Assembly (NCBI GenBank): GCA_030323885.1
Contig: CM059202.1
Location: 46,890,849-46,954,848, forward strand
DNA length: 64,000 bases
Direction of reading: 5' to 3'
Origin: Branchipolynoe longqiensis
Taxonomy: Eukaryota; Annelida; Polychaeta; Phyllodocida; Polynoidae
Shown piece after piece: positions 23,060-33,713 of this stretch (position 1 is the stretch's first letter; each line of letters opens with the position of its first letter). The position numbers were made by a program, and so were the translations under genes. The notes beneath the pieces were generated by a model, which was given only the letters and a program-made list of their open reading frames with translations, made no database searches and was not told the origin of the DNA.

Positions 23060-24752
23060 TTGGCTTTTCCAAAACATATAACAAATCCTTGGTTTAATGC
23101 AATTTGTAAGAACGCTATCAATGAGCGGAAAAAGGCGCAACGTCTGTTCTTCCGGCGGCCTACCGCCGAGAACCACGTTCGCTTTAAAATTCTAAGGGCT
23201 CGGGCTCGCCGAATTATTAGGGAGGCAAGGAGGCTGTGTTGGAGACAATATGTCTCCAGCATAACCAGTCACACCCCACTTTCTAAAGTATGGACCATGA
23301 TCCGGAAAATAAAACAAAAATATGCTGGATCATCGGTCCAACATCTAAAACACAATAATATTCTTTTAACTTCCGTAACTGATATAGCCAACCTTCTTGC
23401 CAGTACTTTCTCCCAGAACTCATCTGTGCAAAACTGCCTTCCGGCCTTTGCACAGATGAAGTTGCGCCTGGAAAGACAACCTATAAATTTCAAATCTAAT
23501 AACACTGAGCACTACAATAGTTTTTTCACAATAGATGAATTAAAGCACGCTTTAAATCGATCGCATGACACTGCAATAGGTCCAGACAAAATACACTACC
23601 AATTTTTAAAACACCTCCCACCAGCACAAATAGAACTGCTTCTGCACCTTTTTAATAATATTTGGCACACGGGAGACATCCCAACCTCCTGGCAAGAGGC
23701 CATCATTATTCCCATCCCCAAACCGGGGAAAGACCATAGCGAGCCCGGGAACTACCGCCCGAGAGCGCTTACAAGTTACTTTTGTAAAAACTTTCGAACG
23801 AATGATTAACAATCGCTTCGTCTGGATCCTGGAGTCGGAGCACCATCTGACCGACTTCCAGTGTGGTTTCAGGCGGGGGAGGAGTACCCTCGACCACTTG
23901 GTCCGATTGGAGTCATTCGTTCGAAATGCCTTCATAAACAAAGAACATGTCGTGTCCGTGTTTTTCGACCTCGAAAAGGCATACGACACGACATGGAAGT
24001 ACGGCATCCTGAAGGATTTGTTCAATATGGGTTTTAGAGGGCGCTTGCCCATTTTCATTTCTAAATTTGTATCAAACCGGAACTTTAGAGTTCGGGTCAA
24101 TGCTACCCTCTCTGATCCTTTTGATCAGGAGATGGGTGTACCTCAGGGTAGCATTCTATCTGTTAGCCTTTTTGGCATTAAAATTAACAATATAGTCAAA
24201 TCCATTAAGAGTACTGTATCCTGCAGTCTCTATGTAGATGACCTTTTAATATGTTATAAAGGTAAAAATATGAACACTATAGAACGGCAACTCCAATTAA
24301 ATATAAATAGCCTTTCCTCATGGGCAATGGAAAATGGTTTTAGATTCTCCAAATCGAAAACCGTTTGCATGCACTTTTGTCTTTTACGGACTTTGCACCA
24401 TGAACCTAATTTAACAATTGGAAATGATCCCATAAAAGTCGTCAAAGAGAACAAGTTTTTAGGAGTCATCTTTGACAACAAATTATCTTTTATCCCTCAT
24501 ATAAAGTATTTAAAATCCAGGTGCCTTAAGGGACTGGACATTTTAAAAGTTCTAGCCCACACACAGTGGGGAGCAGATAGCACTGTTCTGCTCCAATTAT
24601 ATAGAACTTTAATACGTTCAAAATTGGACTATGGCTGTATTGTTTATGGTTCAGCCAGGAAATCATACATATCACAGTTAGACACTATACACCATCAAGG
24701 CCTTCGGCTGGCCCTGGGGGCGTTTAGAACCTCGCCCGTCCAGAGCCTTTAG
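23060..24752 (+). pseudogene. LINE ORF2, N-part and reverse transcriptase
   Basis: The first segment runs to about 23,790 and carries the pre-RT region (NPWFNAICKNAINERKKAQR) and RT block 1-2 (IIIPIPKPGKDHSEPGNYRP). A frameshift there moves the frame to the next segment. This holds LTDFQCGFRRGRSTLDHLV, VSVFFDLEKAYDTTWKYG, EMGVPQGSILSVSLFG and the catalytic CSLYVDDLLICY (near 24,230). It stops at 24,752, after FRTSPVQSL. The YVDD box is intact, so only the frameshift and the stop inactivate the RT. Confidence 0.88.
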
Positions 24753-24800
24753 GTCGAAGGCCGAGAGTCTTCCCTTAAGAGTAGAAGGCTCAAACTGTCT

Positions 24801-25916
24801 ATGCAATATGCGATAAAATTAAAAGGAAATATTTTAAATCCTGCATATAACTCCATTTTTATGCCACCATATGAACGTCTCTATGAATCAAGGCCAACAT
24901 ACATAAAGCCGTTAGGCCTCAGAATAAAGCCTCATTTGGAGGCCTTGAGGGCAAATATACATAACATAGCACCCTCACAATATTCAGATGTTCCTCCCTG
25001 GCAGCTGAGGAAACCAAACATCATCCTCCAGCTGGCCATGTCAAAGAAAAGTCAAACGCACCCACTTTCATATCATGAAAGCTTTATCGATGTGCGAAGT
25101 GCTTTTAACGCCCACCTAGCCGTTTACACGGATGGGTCAAAGACAGACAACAGAGTCTCTGCGGCAGCAATCGTCCACGGACGTGAACTAGGTACGCGTA
25201 TTCCAGATCAGAGTTCCATCTTTACTGCTGAGGCACAAGCACTCCTACTCGCGTTAGAGTGCATCGAAACCTCAGCCAGTCATAAATTCATCATTTTCAC
25301 TGACTCTTTTTCCTGCCTTCAGGCTTTAAACAATAGGAAGCTGGACCACCCAATACTACTTAAAGTACTCATTAACCTAAACTCTCTTTCAATAGCAAAA
25401 TTTGACATTCACCTATGTTGGGTGCCTAGTCATGTGGGTATCCCAGGAAATGAGAGAACAGATCAAGCGGCCACTCGAGCTATCACTGCTCCTTTGGAAC
25501 ACTGTCATATTCCCCACTCTGATCTGAAACCTACCATTCAAAAATACATTTGGAACCTATGGCAGATCGAATGGGATGAACACCCAGACAACAAACTCCA
25601 TAGAATTACCCCCTCCGTGAACGGACTGCCGCAGAGTCGCCTGAAAGGGCGACACGACCAGGTTGTTTTAACAAGATGCCATATTGGCCACTCGTGGCTA
25701 ACACACGTTTTTCTGCTCAAGGGGGAGCCTCCCCCTGAATGTATTGGATGTCAGTCCCCACTGACATTAAAACACATTTTATTAAACTGTGTGGATTTCA
25801 TGGCCTTGCGCCAACAATTTTACACTGCAAACAACATGCAAGACCTTTTTACTAAAGTAAAACAAAAAAAGATTTTAGCCTTTTTGAGGGCAGCTGGTTT
25901 GTACCAACTCATATAG
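24801..25916 (+). pseudogene. LINE ORF2, RNase H and C-terminal zinc knuckle
   Basis: This segment resumes after the break at 24,752. RNase H motifs are in order: AVYTDGSKTD (Asp), TAEAQALLLALE (Glu), IIFTDSFSCLQAL (Asp), and VPSHVGIPGNERTDQAA (His and Asp). Near the end CIGCQSPLTLKHILLNC gives a C-x2-C-x7-H-x4-C knuckle. The protein ends at LRAAGLYQLI, the end shared by all truncated copies. The RNase H catalytic set is complete. Confidence 0.88.
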
Positions 25917-26135
25917 GTTTTTAAACAAATTTCATCAGTGAATAATACTATCATTTAGACTTTTATTTAGCTATATGATTGTGAGTTTACAAAATTCATG
26001 AGTACCATTGACACAAAATTGATTGTATGCTTTTACATGTAAAAGCGATGGTTTGAACAAAAACAAACATTTCTCGCCGTGAATATGGCCTATGCTGCCG
26101 ACACGGCGTAAAGCAACCACCAATCAATCAATCAA

Positions 26136-26900
26136 TCTAAATCGTGTGAGAAAGAAGCAGCGTTGGAGCCTCTTAATTCATCCAACCCCCTCCATTCCTC
26201 AGCCATCCGTTCAAACTGGACCCGCTTCCAGGCTTGCAAACGGCGAATTCTCATCTACACCTCTCAATTCTCATACTGCACCTCTGTCTGCTACCCCGAA
26301 AACGTACGACCCATAGCCAAATCATTCTCTAACGCTGATGTTAACGAGTCATCTCCAAAGCCGGGAAGATTTCCCCATGACTAGGTGCAAAGGGGTCTAA
26401 CTGCCTGAACCCCGTCCAGTCCCAACAGAATGGAATGCCAAACTCCCCCACGGCGAATACTCCAGCGGCACTTCCCACGCAGAACTACTGTTTACCCCAG
26501 ACCGAAATCATCGGGACACGCAACAGAACTGCTACCCTTAAGTACACCCGCTGCCGAATCAATATTGATCGACAGAGACCGTATATCATCAAGAGCGAAG
26601 CCCACCTTCACTGCACTCATTGAAAGTCCCTCCTCAGTGTTTATCTCATGCACCCCGTCCAACGCCACAACACCTTTCACTGCTGTGACGCCACTAACTA
26701 ATGAACGAGTGCCCAACTGCGTGTCAAGTGCCCCGTTCAGGCCTGCCGCCAGTGTAATCAACAGAGCGAAACCTGGCGGAGGACCGACACTCAATTGAGC
26801 TAACTGCGCCCAATAGCTGTCAGACTTAGCGACACCTACAGCGCCCCCGGGCGAAAGCACCGATGCCGGCACGGGAGTAGATAGTAGATAGCAAGTCATG
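26136..26900 (-). pseudogene. Gypsy 2 gag, distal part
   Basis: The minus strand from about 26,890 leftwards is open for ~135 codons (SPGGAVGVAKSDSYWAQLAQ; VGPPPGFALLITLAAG; INTEEGLSMSAVKVGFAL), then becomes fragmentary up to the LINE. It is compatible with gag continuing from 22,605-23,026, judged from position and orientation rather than from a recognised domain. Confidence 0.45.
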
Positions 26901-26904
26901 ATGC

Positions 26905-27030
26905 CGGCAACCTGGCTTCTCAGTGCGACAGTACTATAAAGTTGACATGAGTGCACACTGTCACAAGTCAGTGCCCATCCTGATATGACCTTGAATGTTG
27001 CTAGGACGTAAAAACCCAACAAAACAAATA
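26905..27030 (+). mobile_element. SINE 3' fragment
   Basis: CTCAGTGCGACAGTACTATA followed by GCACACTGTCACAAG and CCTGATATGACCTTGAATG plus TGCTAGGACGTAAAA, with an A/C-rich tail. It is the conserved 3' half of the main SINE family and interrupts or borders the left end of Gypsy 2 gag. Confidence 0.75.
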
Positions 27031-27979
27031 AACATAATTTAAAGAAATGCATCATGCTATTCCCAATATCCTTTGTAGTTTACCAATATTATTGTATCTG
27101 AATTATAAAAATATTTATTGGTCACTTATCAGACGTGGTGTTTAGTTGATGAGAATATTGAGTTTAAGTTCTCAACAAATACAACCATTTGTTATAATCA
27201 TGACTTTTCCTTCCACCCTCAGAAATCTCCAGTAACATTCTCCACAAATGAAAAACAGTAGGACAAACCGTGACATCGCAGAATGTGAGAGGTTGTTCCA
27301 TCAAATGGAGCCCTGTCCAACCTTCTCCAGCCAGGTACATAGGAGAAGGCATCGAGTCCTTGCAAAAAAGATTATACTATGTTGCACGTAATGCTCAAAT
27401 GCTACTTAAACATTAAAGGTGCAGAATAAGAGAGGTCATAATCAAGTAATGCTCTCTAACAGATACCTTGATACATCATCTAATGACCCTTGTTGTTATT
27501 TTCACCAGAACTTGTATAATACTGTTCAATTCATTAAATGAAGTTGACTCTTTTCTTTGTCACATTCGGGACCCAGAATAGTTGCTCCCTTAGTCTGTAG
27601 ATGGCAGTGCAGTAAATCTAGAATGTACCATATTGGATCAATTTTGGAGTTCCTAGCAACCCTGCAGGACCTATAGTACGAAGTGATAATCACATTATTA
27701 TCACCACATTTTAGGTCCGCTTCAATTTCCATGGTCAAATTTGATATAAGATTAGGTAGTGAAATGAGATAAATGACTGGAACACTGAGTTTGGGCTAGA
27801 TTTCCTATTGGAACATATCACAGGAAAGGAAACAATTATATTAAGATCACTTATTAGTGTCAGGATATTTAGTTAGGGTGGTAATTTGTAAAACAACATT
27901 AAAATATTAGTGCTTAGTCATAAGTTAATGGTTATGGACCAGGTTCCCTGTGTGTATATGGTGGTCAGTGGCAAACCCT
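27031..27979. other. No gene recognised
   Basis: About 950 bp of AT-rich, apparently unique sequence. No exon or repeat is recognised. Confidence 0.5.
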
Positions 27980-27984
27980 GTGGG

Positions 27985-28060
27985 ACTTGACAGACCTCAC
28001 TTTACCCGACCTCACCTTACCCGACTCAACCTTACCCGATTCGACCTTACCCGACTCGAC
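27985..28060. repeat. 14-bp minisatellite
   Basis: About five copies of CCTTACCCGACTCGA-like units. It directly abuts the dispersed repeat that starts at about 28,062. Confidence 0.75.
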
Positions 28061-28061
28061 C

Positions 28062-28905
28062 TTTTGTACATGCTGGGGGCCGCTGAGATTGACAGTGAAG
28101 AAGTTGTGCTTTATTGGCATCAACTCCTGTTCACCTACTAGTGGCCTATTACCCTGACCCCTTCTGTCCACACATAGTCTCATTACCTCTGTAGCCTGTC
28201 TATGAATCAGTGCCTACAGCCCATTGAACTGGAGTCCTATGGTTGTTGCACACAGCTCAATTTGTATGTATATGAAAGGTGGAGCATCAGACAGAGTGTC
28301 TAGGTCCCTGCACAAGAGATGGTGTGTCTCACTCAAGAGTCAGGAGTAGAGTGTTCTCTGTCCAGTGTGTCTGGAGCAGTGTCTCGAATAATTAATATCA
28401 AAGTGAGGCTAGTGTGGTCAGGTAGGGCAAGGAAGTGCAGGTGACTGGGCATCCCACAGCCAGCCAATCAGGCACCCTCCACAGCCTGGGCGGCGACGTC
28501 CCCAGTATGGGTGGCTGTCACTCAACCCAGTTGTAAGTGGTGTCCCTACTGTATGCAGATGAGGATGGTGTGCTTGCCCATCGGCCCTGTGGTAACAGGT
28601 AATTGCAGACAGTTACAATAAATATATATATTAAAAATGTCATTTTCCTCCACTTGCACCCTTACTGGTGCATAGAGGGAACATTTCACCAAACCTTAAC
28701 TGTCTCTGATATAGTAACATCTCATAATCTCGGGCACCATGTTCAGACATATATTTCCCATAGCTTAATATGTCATACAGTGAGTGGGGAACCCATTGCT
28801 TTTCTATTACATAACCTTGGTCCCCACTCCCCACTCCGTCGCCCGAGGATAATAATGCCCTCTGCCAATATATAATTCCGAACCGAAAATCCATATATTT
28901 TTACA
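28062..28905 (-). repeat. ~820-bp dispersed repeat, copy 1 (LTR-like)
   Basis: Reverse complement of 43,712-44,530. Read on the minus strand it ends with GCCAATAAAGCACAACTTC and CACTGTCAATCT, i.e. a poly(A)-signal-like AATAAA close to the end, as in an LTR. The opposite end overlaps the last ~30 codons of the DNA-polymerase-like remnant. The two copies are alignable over nearly the full length with many substitutions. Confidence 0.65.
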
Positions 28906-29692
28906 TAACGATACACCTGCAAAATCCCTTTTCTTACTCTTGTGAAATTCATTCCAAACCGGATTGAGGAAAAATAACCGTTTGTCACATAGTTTCATAA
29001 CTATCCTGCGCAACTTATATATATTACTCTCTGTATGATAAGCTAAGCAATGGAAAAAACTTAGTTGTTCTTTCCCAAGATTGGTTTCACTAATTCCTTC
29101 TGCATCTAGGAAGTTATTTATAAATAGTTTTTTGTTTAATGTAATCTGTAAAAATAAGGGATTTTGATCTCCCAATCACAAAAGATTTTCTAAAAACATA
29201 ATAATTGACATTAGTAATGTAAACATTGTGCCATTTGGAGTTCTCACCCACGACTTGAAGTAAACATTCCACATCAATCTTTCTAATATGATCAAATAAG
29301 CTTGTTAGATCGGATAGGTTATTAACAGAGCATGGAAAATTGAATATTGTTGAATTAAAATAAGTGCTAAAATAACGATATTCACCAGTTTCAATCGATG
29401 TCAAAATGAAACCAAAAGCAAAATTGATCTTAAATGAGTTCTTTTCAAATTCATAAATACAACGAATGTGTTCTTCTAATATCAAACTATCTCCAGTATA
29501 ATGCACCATGGGGAAATTATAGATACCTCTAACCCTTCCAACATTGTGAGCTGCTAGAATAGTGTCACGATTTTCTGTATAAACCACTTGCAAAGGAATG
29601 TCAATTATCTCTCCTTCTCCCCTAGGTGGATATTTAAATCTGTCATCCATGGTTCTTGATGTGGTTGAGCCCCTTCTGAAGCGTGAATCCAT
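28807..29692 (-). pseudogene. Remnant resembling N-terminal region of Polinton/adintovirus-like PolB
   Basis: Two overlapping minus-strand segments are open. The first (29,114-29,692) includes IDIPLQVVYTENRDTIL, VRGIYNFPMVHYTGD, INFAFGFILTSIETGEYRYF and WHNVYITNVNYYVFR. The second (28,807-29,175, other frame) includes LGKEQLSFFHCLAYH and KKRDFAGVSL. From memory of the family, blocks of this kind (an IP...NRD start, a TGEYRYF block, a CLFRCLALH-like block and an FxGVxL block) precede the polymerase domain in B-family DNA polymerases of Polinton/adintovirus-like elements. No exonuclease or polymerase motif is present here. The region is broken by frameshifts and ends inside the dispersed repeat. 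The family call is tentative. Confidence 0.45.
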
Positions 29693-30350
29693 CTATGGGA
29701 AATCAAATGGCGGCATGATGTGAATTGCTTACCACAATCTTCGCAAGTAATGTCGGAATGAGATTTTGAAACAGAAACGGGTTGGAATACTCCACTTGAA
29801 TCTCTCTGTCTTTTAAAAGAGTTTGTTTTTTCATTCACACCACCACCACCACCATCTGCAGCATCTTCATCTTCATCAACATCATCATTATTATCAGTTC
29901 TCATGAAGCACAAAGAAGAAGATGGGGTGGGAGTTGTGACATAATCTATGTGATATAACCACATATGCTTATTGAGAAGTTTACTATTTCCCAATGTCAC
30001 AGAACATAGAGAACATTTAACACAATGCATCTTCATATGGTGCAGTAGTTCATTCATGTACGAATATTCTTCACCACATTCTCCACACTTATAACAAGAC
30101 TTTGTAGAAACATCTCTCCCAATTTGTGAAATAGGTGAAGAAGGGGGTGAAGTGGGTGTAACTCTCCCAATTTTACATCTGTTCTCATGTCTTCTTCGAC
30201 CAAAAGGGAGCGGAAGGTTTGTCGACAGTGAATGCAAGACAGCGGTTGAAGCTCTGCACGGAAGGTGAATACAACTCGCTGATGCTTCACCAAACTCGAG
30301 ACAGTCTTGAAGATCTTCGAACATGAGTCACAAGAAAAATGCTGAGAGGA
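29605..30350 (-). pseudogene. C2H2 zinc-finger region, frameshifted, upstream part of the PolB-like remnant
   Basis: Reading leftwards there are five finger-like units. The first (FSCDSCSKIFKTVSSLVKHQ, near 30,330-30,275) has lost its last His. The second begins LSCIHCRQTFRSLL and needs a one-base frame change near 30,190 to reach its His and Cys. Three intact units follow in the 29,605-30,324 frame: CGECGEEYSYMNELLHHMKMH, CSLCSVTLGNSKLLNKHMWLYH (first part) and CEDCGKQFTSCRHLISHRWIH (shown in part). An acidic Asp/Glu run and a poly-Gly run lie between fingers 4 and 5. Directly after the last finger the frame changes to the PolB-like block. A diverged host zinc-finger gene is the alternative. 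Confidence 0.55.
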
Positions 30351-30368
30351 TGAAGAGGGATGGGGGGA

Positions 30369-30385
30369 TATATATATATAAATAT

Positions 30386-30439
<54 letters not shown>

Positions 30440-30450
30440 AGTATATATCA
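30369..30450. repeat. (TA)n microsatellite
   Basis: About 70 bp of almost pure TA/ATAT. More TA-rich sequence continues to about 30,500. Confidence 0.9.
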
Positions 30451-30769
30451 ACATTTATTGTAAAAGTAATATATATATCCGATTCCATTTCACTGTGATA
30501 GATATATATATGCTTTGCTATATTAAATACAAAATATGTATTACAACATATTTTTTATTTTGAAAAAATACATAAATTTAAATACGTGCATAAATTAATC
30601 AAATATATATATCTATAAATAAATAAGATATGAGTAAACATACCTGATGTTTTCCCTTGTTGTTCGCTTAAATATTGATGTTGTTCTTCGCTTAAATATT
30701 GATGTTACTTCATCAAAACTCCATCACTAACTGATATGGGAGGAGGGTGATGTTGAATAAAACAAAAAT

Positions 30770-31510
30770 CTCATACAGTGACGTCATTGAGTGGTGTGTG
30801 GTGAATGATGCTGCTCAAATAGAGTCGGATGGGTGGGTTACTGCGAAAAGTGTTGGGGTGGCAGATGTTACTGCAAAAAGTCTCTACCCTCCTCACTCCC
30901 CGATTCTATTTTTAGCAGTAACATCACCAATCACCAACCCGCCGCTCAATGACCTCCATCACCAACCCGCCACTCAATGACGGGACCGTATGGGTTTTTG
31001 GGGGGGGAATGCTGGGGTGGCAGATGTTACTGCGAAAAGTCTCTACCCTCCTCCCTCCACGATTCTATTTTTAGCAATAACGTCCACCACCTCCATCACC
31101 AACCCGATGTTCAATGACGTCACCGTTTGGGGTTTTTTTTTGGGGGGGGGATGCTGGGGGTGGCAGATGTTACTACTGAAAGTGTATATCCCCTCCCTCC
31201 CCAATTCTATTTTTAGCAGTAACAACCACCAACACCACCGTCACCCTCACTCGTGTTTTCCGGGGAGGGTGTGTGGGCAGAAACACACAATAATACGCAT
31301 CGTTGCATAATAACAATACCTAAAGTAGGTCATCTAAGGACAAACGGGTCATCTAAGGACAAAAGAAAACCTCCACACCCATGGACGCTCTCAGAAGGGG
31401 TCATCTAAGGTCAATGGACTCTCTCAGAGGGGGCATGTAAGGTCAATGGACTCTCTCAGAGCCAGGATTACATAATTTTACGCTCAAAAGAACCCTCCTA
31501 TTCTACTCAT
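30770..31510 (-). repeat. Dispersed repeat, copy 2, with internal ~125-bp tandem units
   Basis: The right part (31,260-31,510) is the reverse complement of about 31-290: GGTCATCTAAGGACAAA, AATGGACTCTCTCAGAG and TTTTACGCTCAAAAGAACCC. The left part consists of about three units of GGGGTGGCAGATGTTACTGC, AAAGTCTCTACCCTCCTC and ATTCTATTTTTAGCA, with CTCAATGACGT spacers. It is non-coding. Confidence 0.65.
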
Positions 31511-32252
31511 AAATACTTTTTCATCATCTGTGGTGCTTGTTTCATCATGAAGGAACAACTTTTCCTTTCCATGTCACGCATGTTTCAGTGTCACAATTTT
31601 ATATGTTCTCTGTTCTACTCTCAGGTGGACGAACACTCATAAAATTGCACTTAGTTATTCCTAGTGACTGCTGTTCAAAACCTAACTAGGAAATAATAAG
31701 GGTCTTGTTCTAAATATTACATAATGAGGGTTTTTGTGTCAAGCCGAAACACACGTAACATTCTCCACTTGGTCATGTTCGAAGCCACCCTGACTTGCAG
31801 TCGGGGTCAAAACTGCTTTTTTTTTAATTGTCTCTTAAAATTGGATATATGTGGAACACAGCAAGCCTAATTGGGTTAGGCTGTAACATATTTCAGTTTT
31901 GACCTCCGATTCCCCCTTTTTAGGACCAGCACTGAAGAAGAACCCATATCACAAAAACCAAGTCATTCTTCACTTCCTAGAAGGCGGTGGCTAGGGCCAA
32001 TCTAGTACTGGTTAGTGCTTTTTCCCCACATGCTGGAGTATATGACCCTCGTATCCCTGGTGTTTATCTAAAAAAGTGTTTTGCAGAAACTCAAAATCAT
32101 ACGACTGTGTAACCTTAATAAATGAAAGGAACATCATTGAATTAACAGCGAAATGGAAAATTAATGACTTAGTACTGTGTCATGAACGATTGCCATTGTT
32201 AAATATGTTAAAGACTTAATTTGAATGAACTGCACTTTAATTCATTTAATAG
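31511..32252. other. Intron or upstream sequence of the EGF/TM gene
   Basis: No repeat and no further exon recognised. The last ~20 bases (CTTTAATTCATTTAATAG) form the acceptor of exon a. Confidence 0.5.
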
Positions 32253-32366
32253 TAAAACTGACACAGTGCATCTCAAATCTGTGCCAAAACCAAGGACTGT
32301 GTGTTGATGAGGAGCTGACAGTTTCATGCGTATGTCAAGTAGGGTTTGATGGAGATTTATGTGAGA
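32253..32366 (+). CDS. EGF/TM receptor gene, exon a: canonical EGF module
   Basis: The 114-nt exon lies between acceptor TTCATTTAATAG and donor GTGAGTAC, open in one frame, entering and leaving in phase 1. It encodes one complete EGF-like domain: QCISNLCQNQGLC, then VDEELTVSCVCQVGFDGDLC. Cys spacing is C-x4-C-x5-C-x8-C-x1-C-x8-C, the normal EGF pattern that forms three disulfides. There is no Asp/Asn calcium-binding signature before the first Cys, so it is probably a non-calcium-binding EGF. EGF modules work outside the cell in adhesion or ligand binding. The exon was found by splice signals and Cys spacing; there is no start codon, so it is internal. Confidence 0.8.
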
Positions 32367-33608
32367 GTGAGTACAGAAACATTTGAGATATTTCAATTAA
32401 ATTGATTGTAAGTAATTAATAGGTTTGAATGAGCGCGGGGTGGCTCATTCACTGTCATTGCTGGGGGTGTGCTGAAACCACCCTCTTTCATCCCCAGCCA
32501 CATAAGGGGCGATGGCAGATAGGGTGGGGGGGATTCTACACAAATGCTCCTCACACAATTCTTCCAACACCTCAACCCTCCTCCAATCACAGCGCACATA
32601 CCCTCCAGACCCTCTGCCAATCTGAGCCAATCACAGGCCATCTCTCCCTCCATTCCATTTCCCCCCATACTGGTCACTACTTGTCGCCATGCCGACCACA
32701 CCATACCTTTTCTCTTCCCACCCGCCCTCTCCTCTGGCTAATCAGACAGAAATATATAGTTTCATAACATTTAAAATATATGCTGATGAGGTAGTAATTG
32801 ATCAGTTGAATTAATGAGTTACAATTGATTATTTGGAAAACTGATTATCCAATATGCCCTTAATTGAATGGTGATTATCATATAATTATGGTATATTCTC
32901 TTGTCTGTCAGTGTTTACCAATGTACTTAGTTAATGGTATTACTTCAGAGACCTTCTCTGTCAGAGCTGCTCCAAGCATATGAGTGCCCAGTGGGCCCAG
33001 GTGACTGTTATCTTATCTCTTCTCATTGCATTTGTGTGCCGTGCCAACAATGATTCAATAATGCATAAAGCATCAGTTATAGTGTTGATTTTTATTGATC
33101 AAAATGAGAAGTAATTGAGAGAGCTGGTTATGTCTCTAATGTTCATTTCTAGTCATGTTGGATTGGTTCACCGGGTGCTTAACGCTGTTCCCGTTAGATG
33201 GGTGGGTGGATGGTGAAATTGGATGGGGCAGCTCCACACACCAGGCGTACTGCTTGGATGATGGGGATGAAGTGAGTAGTTTCCAGTGAGCAGAACAGGT
33301 ACTGTGGTTCGAGATGGAGATGCTAGGTGGCGTATGTGGTATTGGAGAAAATGGACAATATGGGTAAGTATAGTGGGTGCCAGGGTACATCATTATTTGC
33401 AACAGCAAAGTTAATTGAGAGAGGGTTCCCATACCCTGAATATTGTATGCAACAAGACCAATTCAGGAAGATGGGACAAGCTTGTATAAAATAAAGTTAA
33501 TTGAAGTAAATATTACAAATAGGAGATCTACATAACTTGTATTGTGATTTGTGACACACACGGAGACTAAATGCTCATTGTTTTTCAATACTGAATTGCT
33601 TTTTCTAG
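32367..33608. other. Intron between exons a and b
   Basis: 1.24 kb without a recognised repeat or exon. It starts GTGAGT and ends TTTTTCTAG. An open minus-strand stretch at 32,393-32,704 and its + strand shadow show no domain. Confidence 0.6.
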
Positions 33609-33713
33609 AATGTATGATAGGCTACTATGGGAAAGTATGTGACAAGCAATGCCGTTGTCCACCTCCAAACATTACATGTGACACAGTGACTGGTGCCTGT
33701 CATCATGGAACAT
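33609..33713 (+). CDS. EGF/TM receptor gene, exon b: laminin/MEGF-type EGF module
   Basis: The 105-nt exon lies between acceptor GCTTTTTCTAG and donor GTAAGTAT, phase 1 at both ends. It encodes CMIGYYGKVCDKQCRC then PPPNITCDTVTGACHHGT. The G-(Y/F)-(Y/F)-G-x2-C-x3-C-x-C layout followed by CDxVTGxC is the pattern of MEGF10/11, SREC and other laminin-like EGF repeats. The final Cys of the module would come from the first Cys of the next exon. Joined to exon a it continues in frame. It is part of the extracellular portion. Confidence 0.8.

Larger units (their letters stand above)
23027..26135 (+). mobile_element. LINE (non-LTR retrotransposon) inserted into Gypsy 2
   Basis: A 5'-truncated copy of about 3.1 kb. 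The insertion is proven by a 9-bp TSD, TCTAAATCG, at 23,018-23,026 and 26,136-26,144. It ends in a tail of AATC units, the same tail as at least eight other copies in the window. Domain order is RT, RNase H, terminal zinc knuckle. An RNase H domain in ORF2 points to the I-like/Nimb/Loa side of the non-LTR tree, but the clade is not settled here. The endonuclease domain is missing because of the 5' truncation. Confidence 0.92.

Noticed and set aside
22994..23262. Minus-strand extension of the Gypsy 2 gag frame through 23,262
   Set aside because: Sequence right of 23,026 belongs to the inserted LINE; the open frame there is a shadow of its ORF2.
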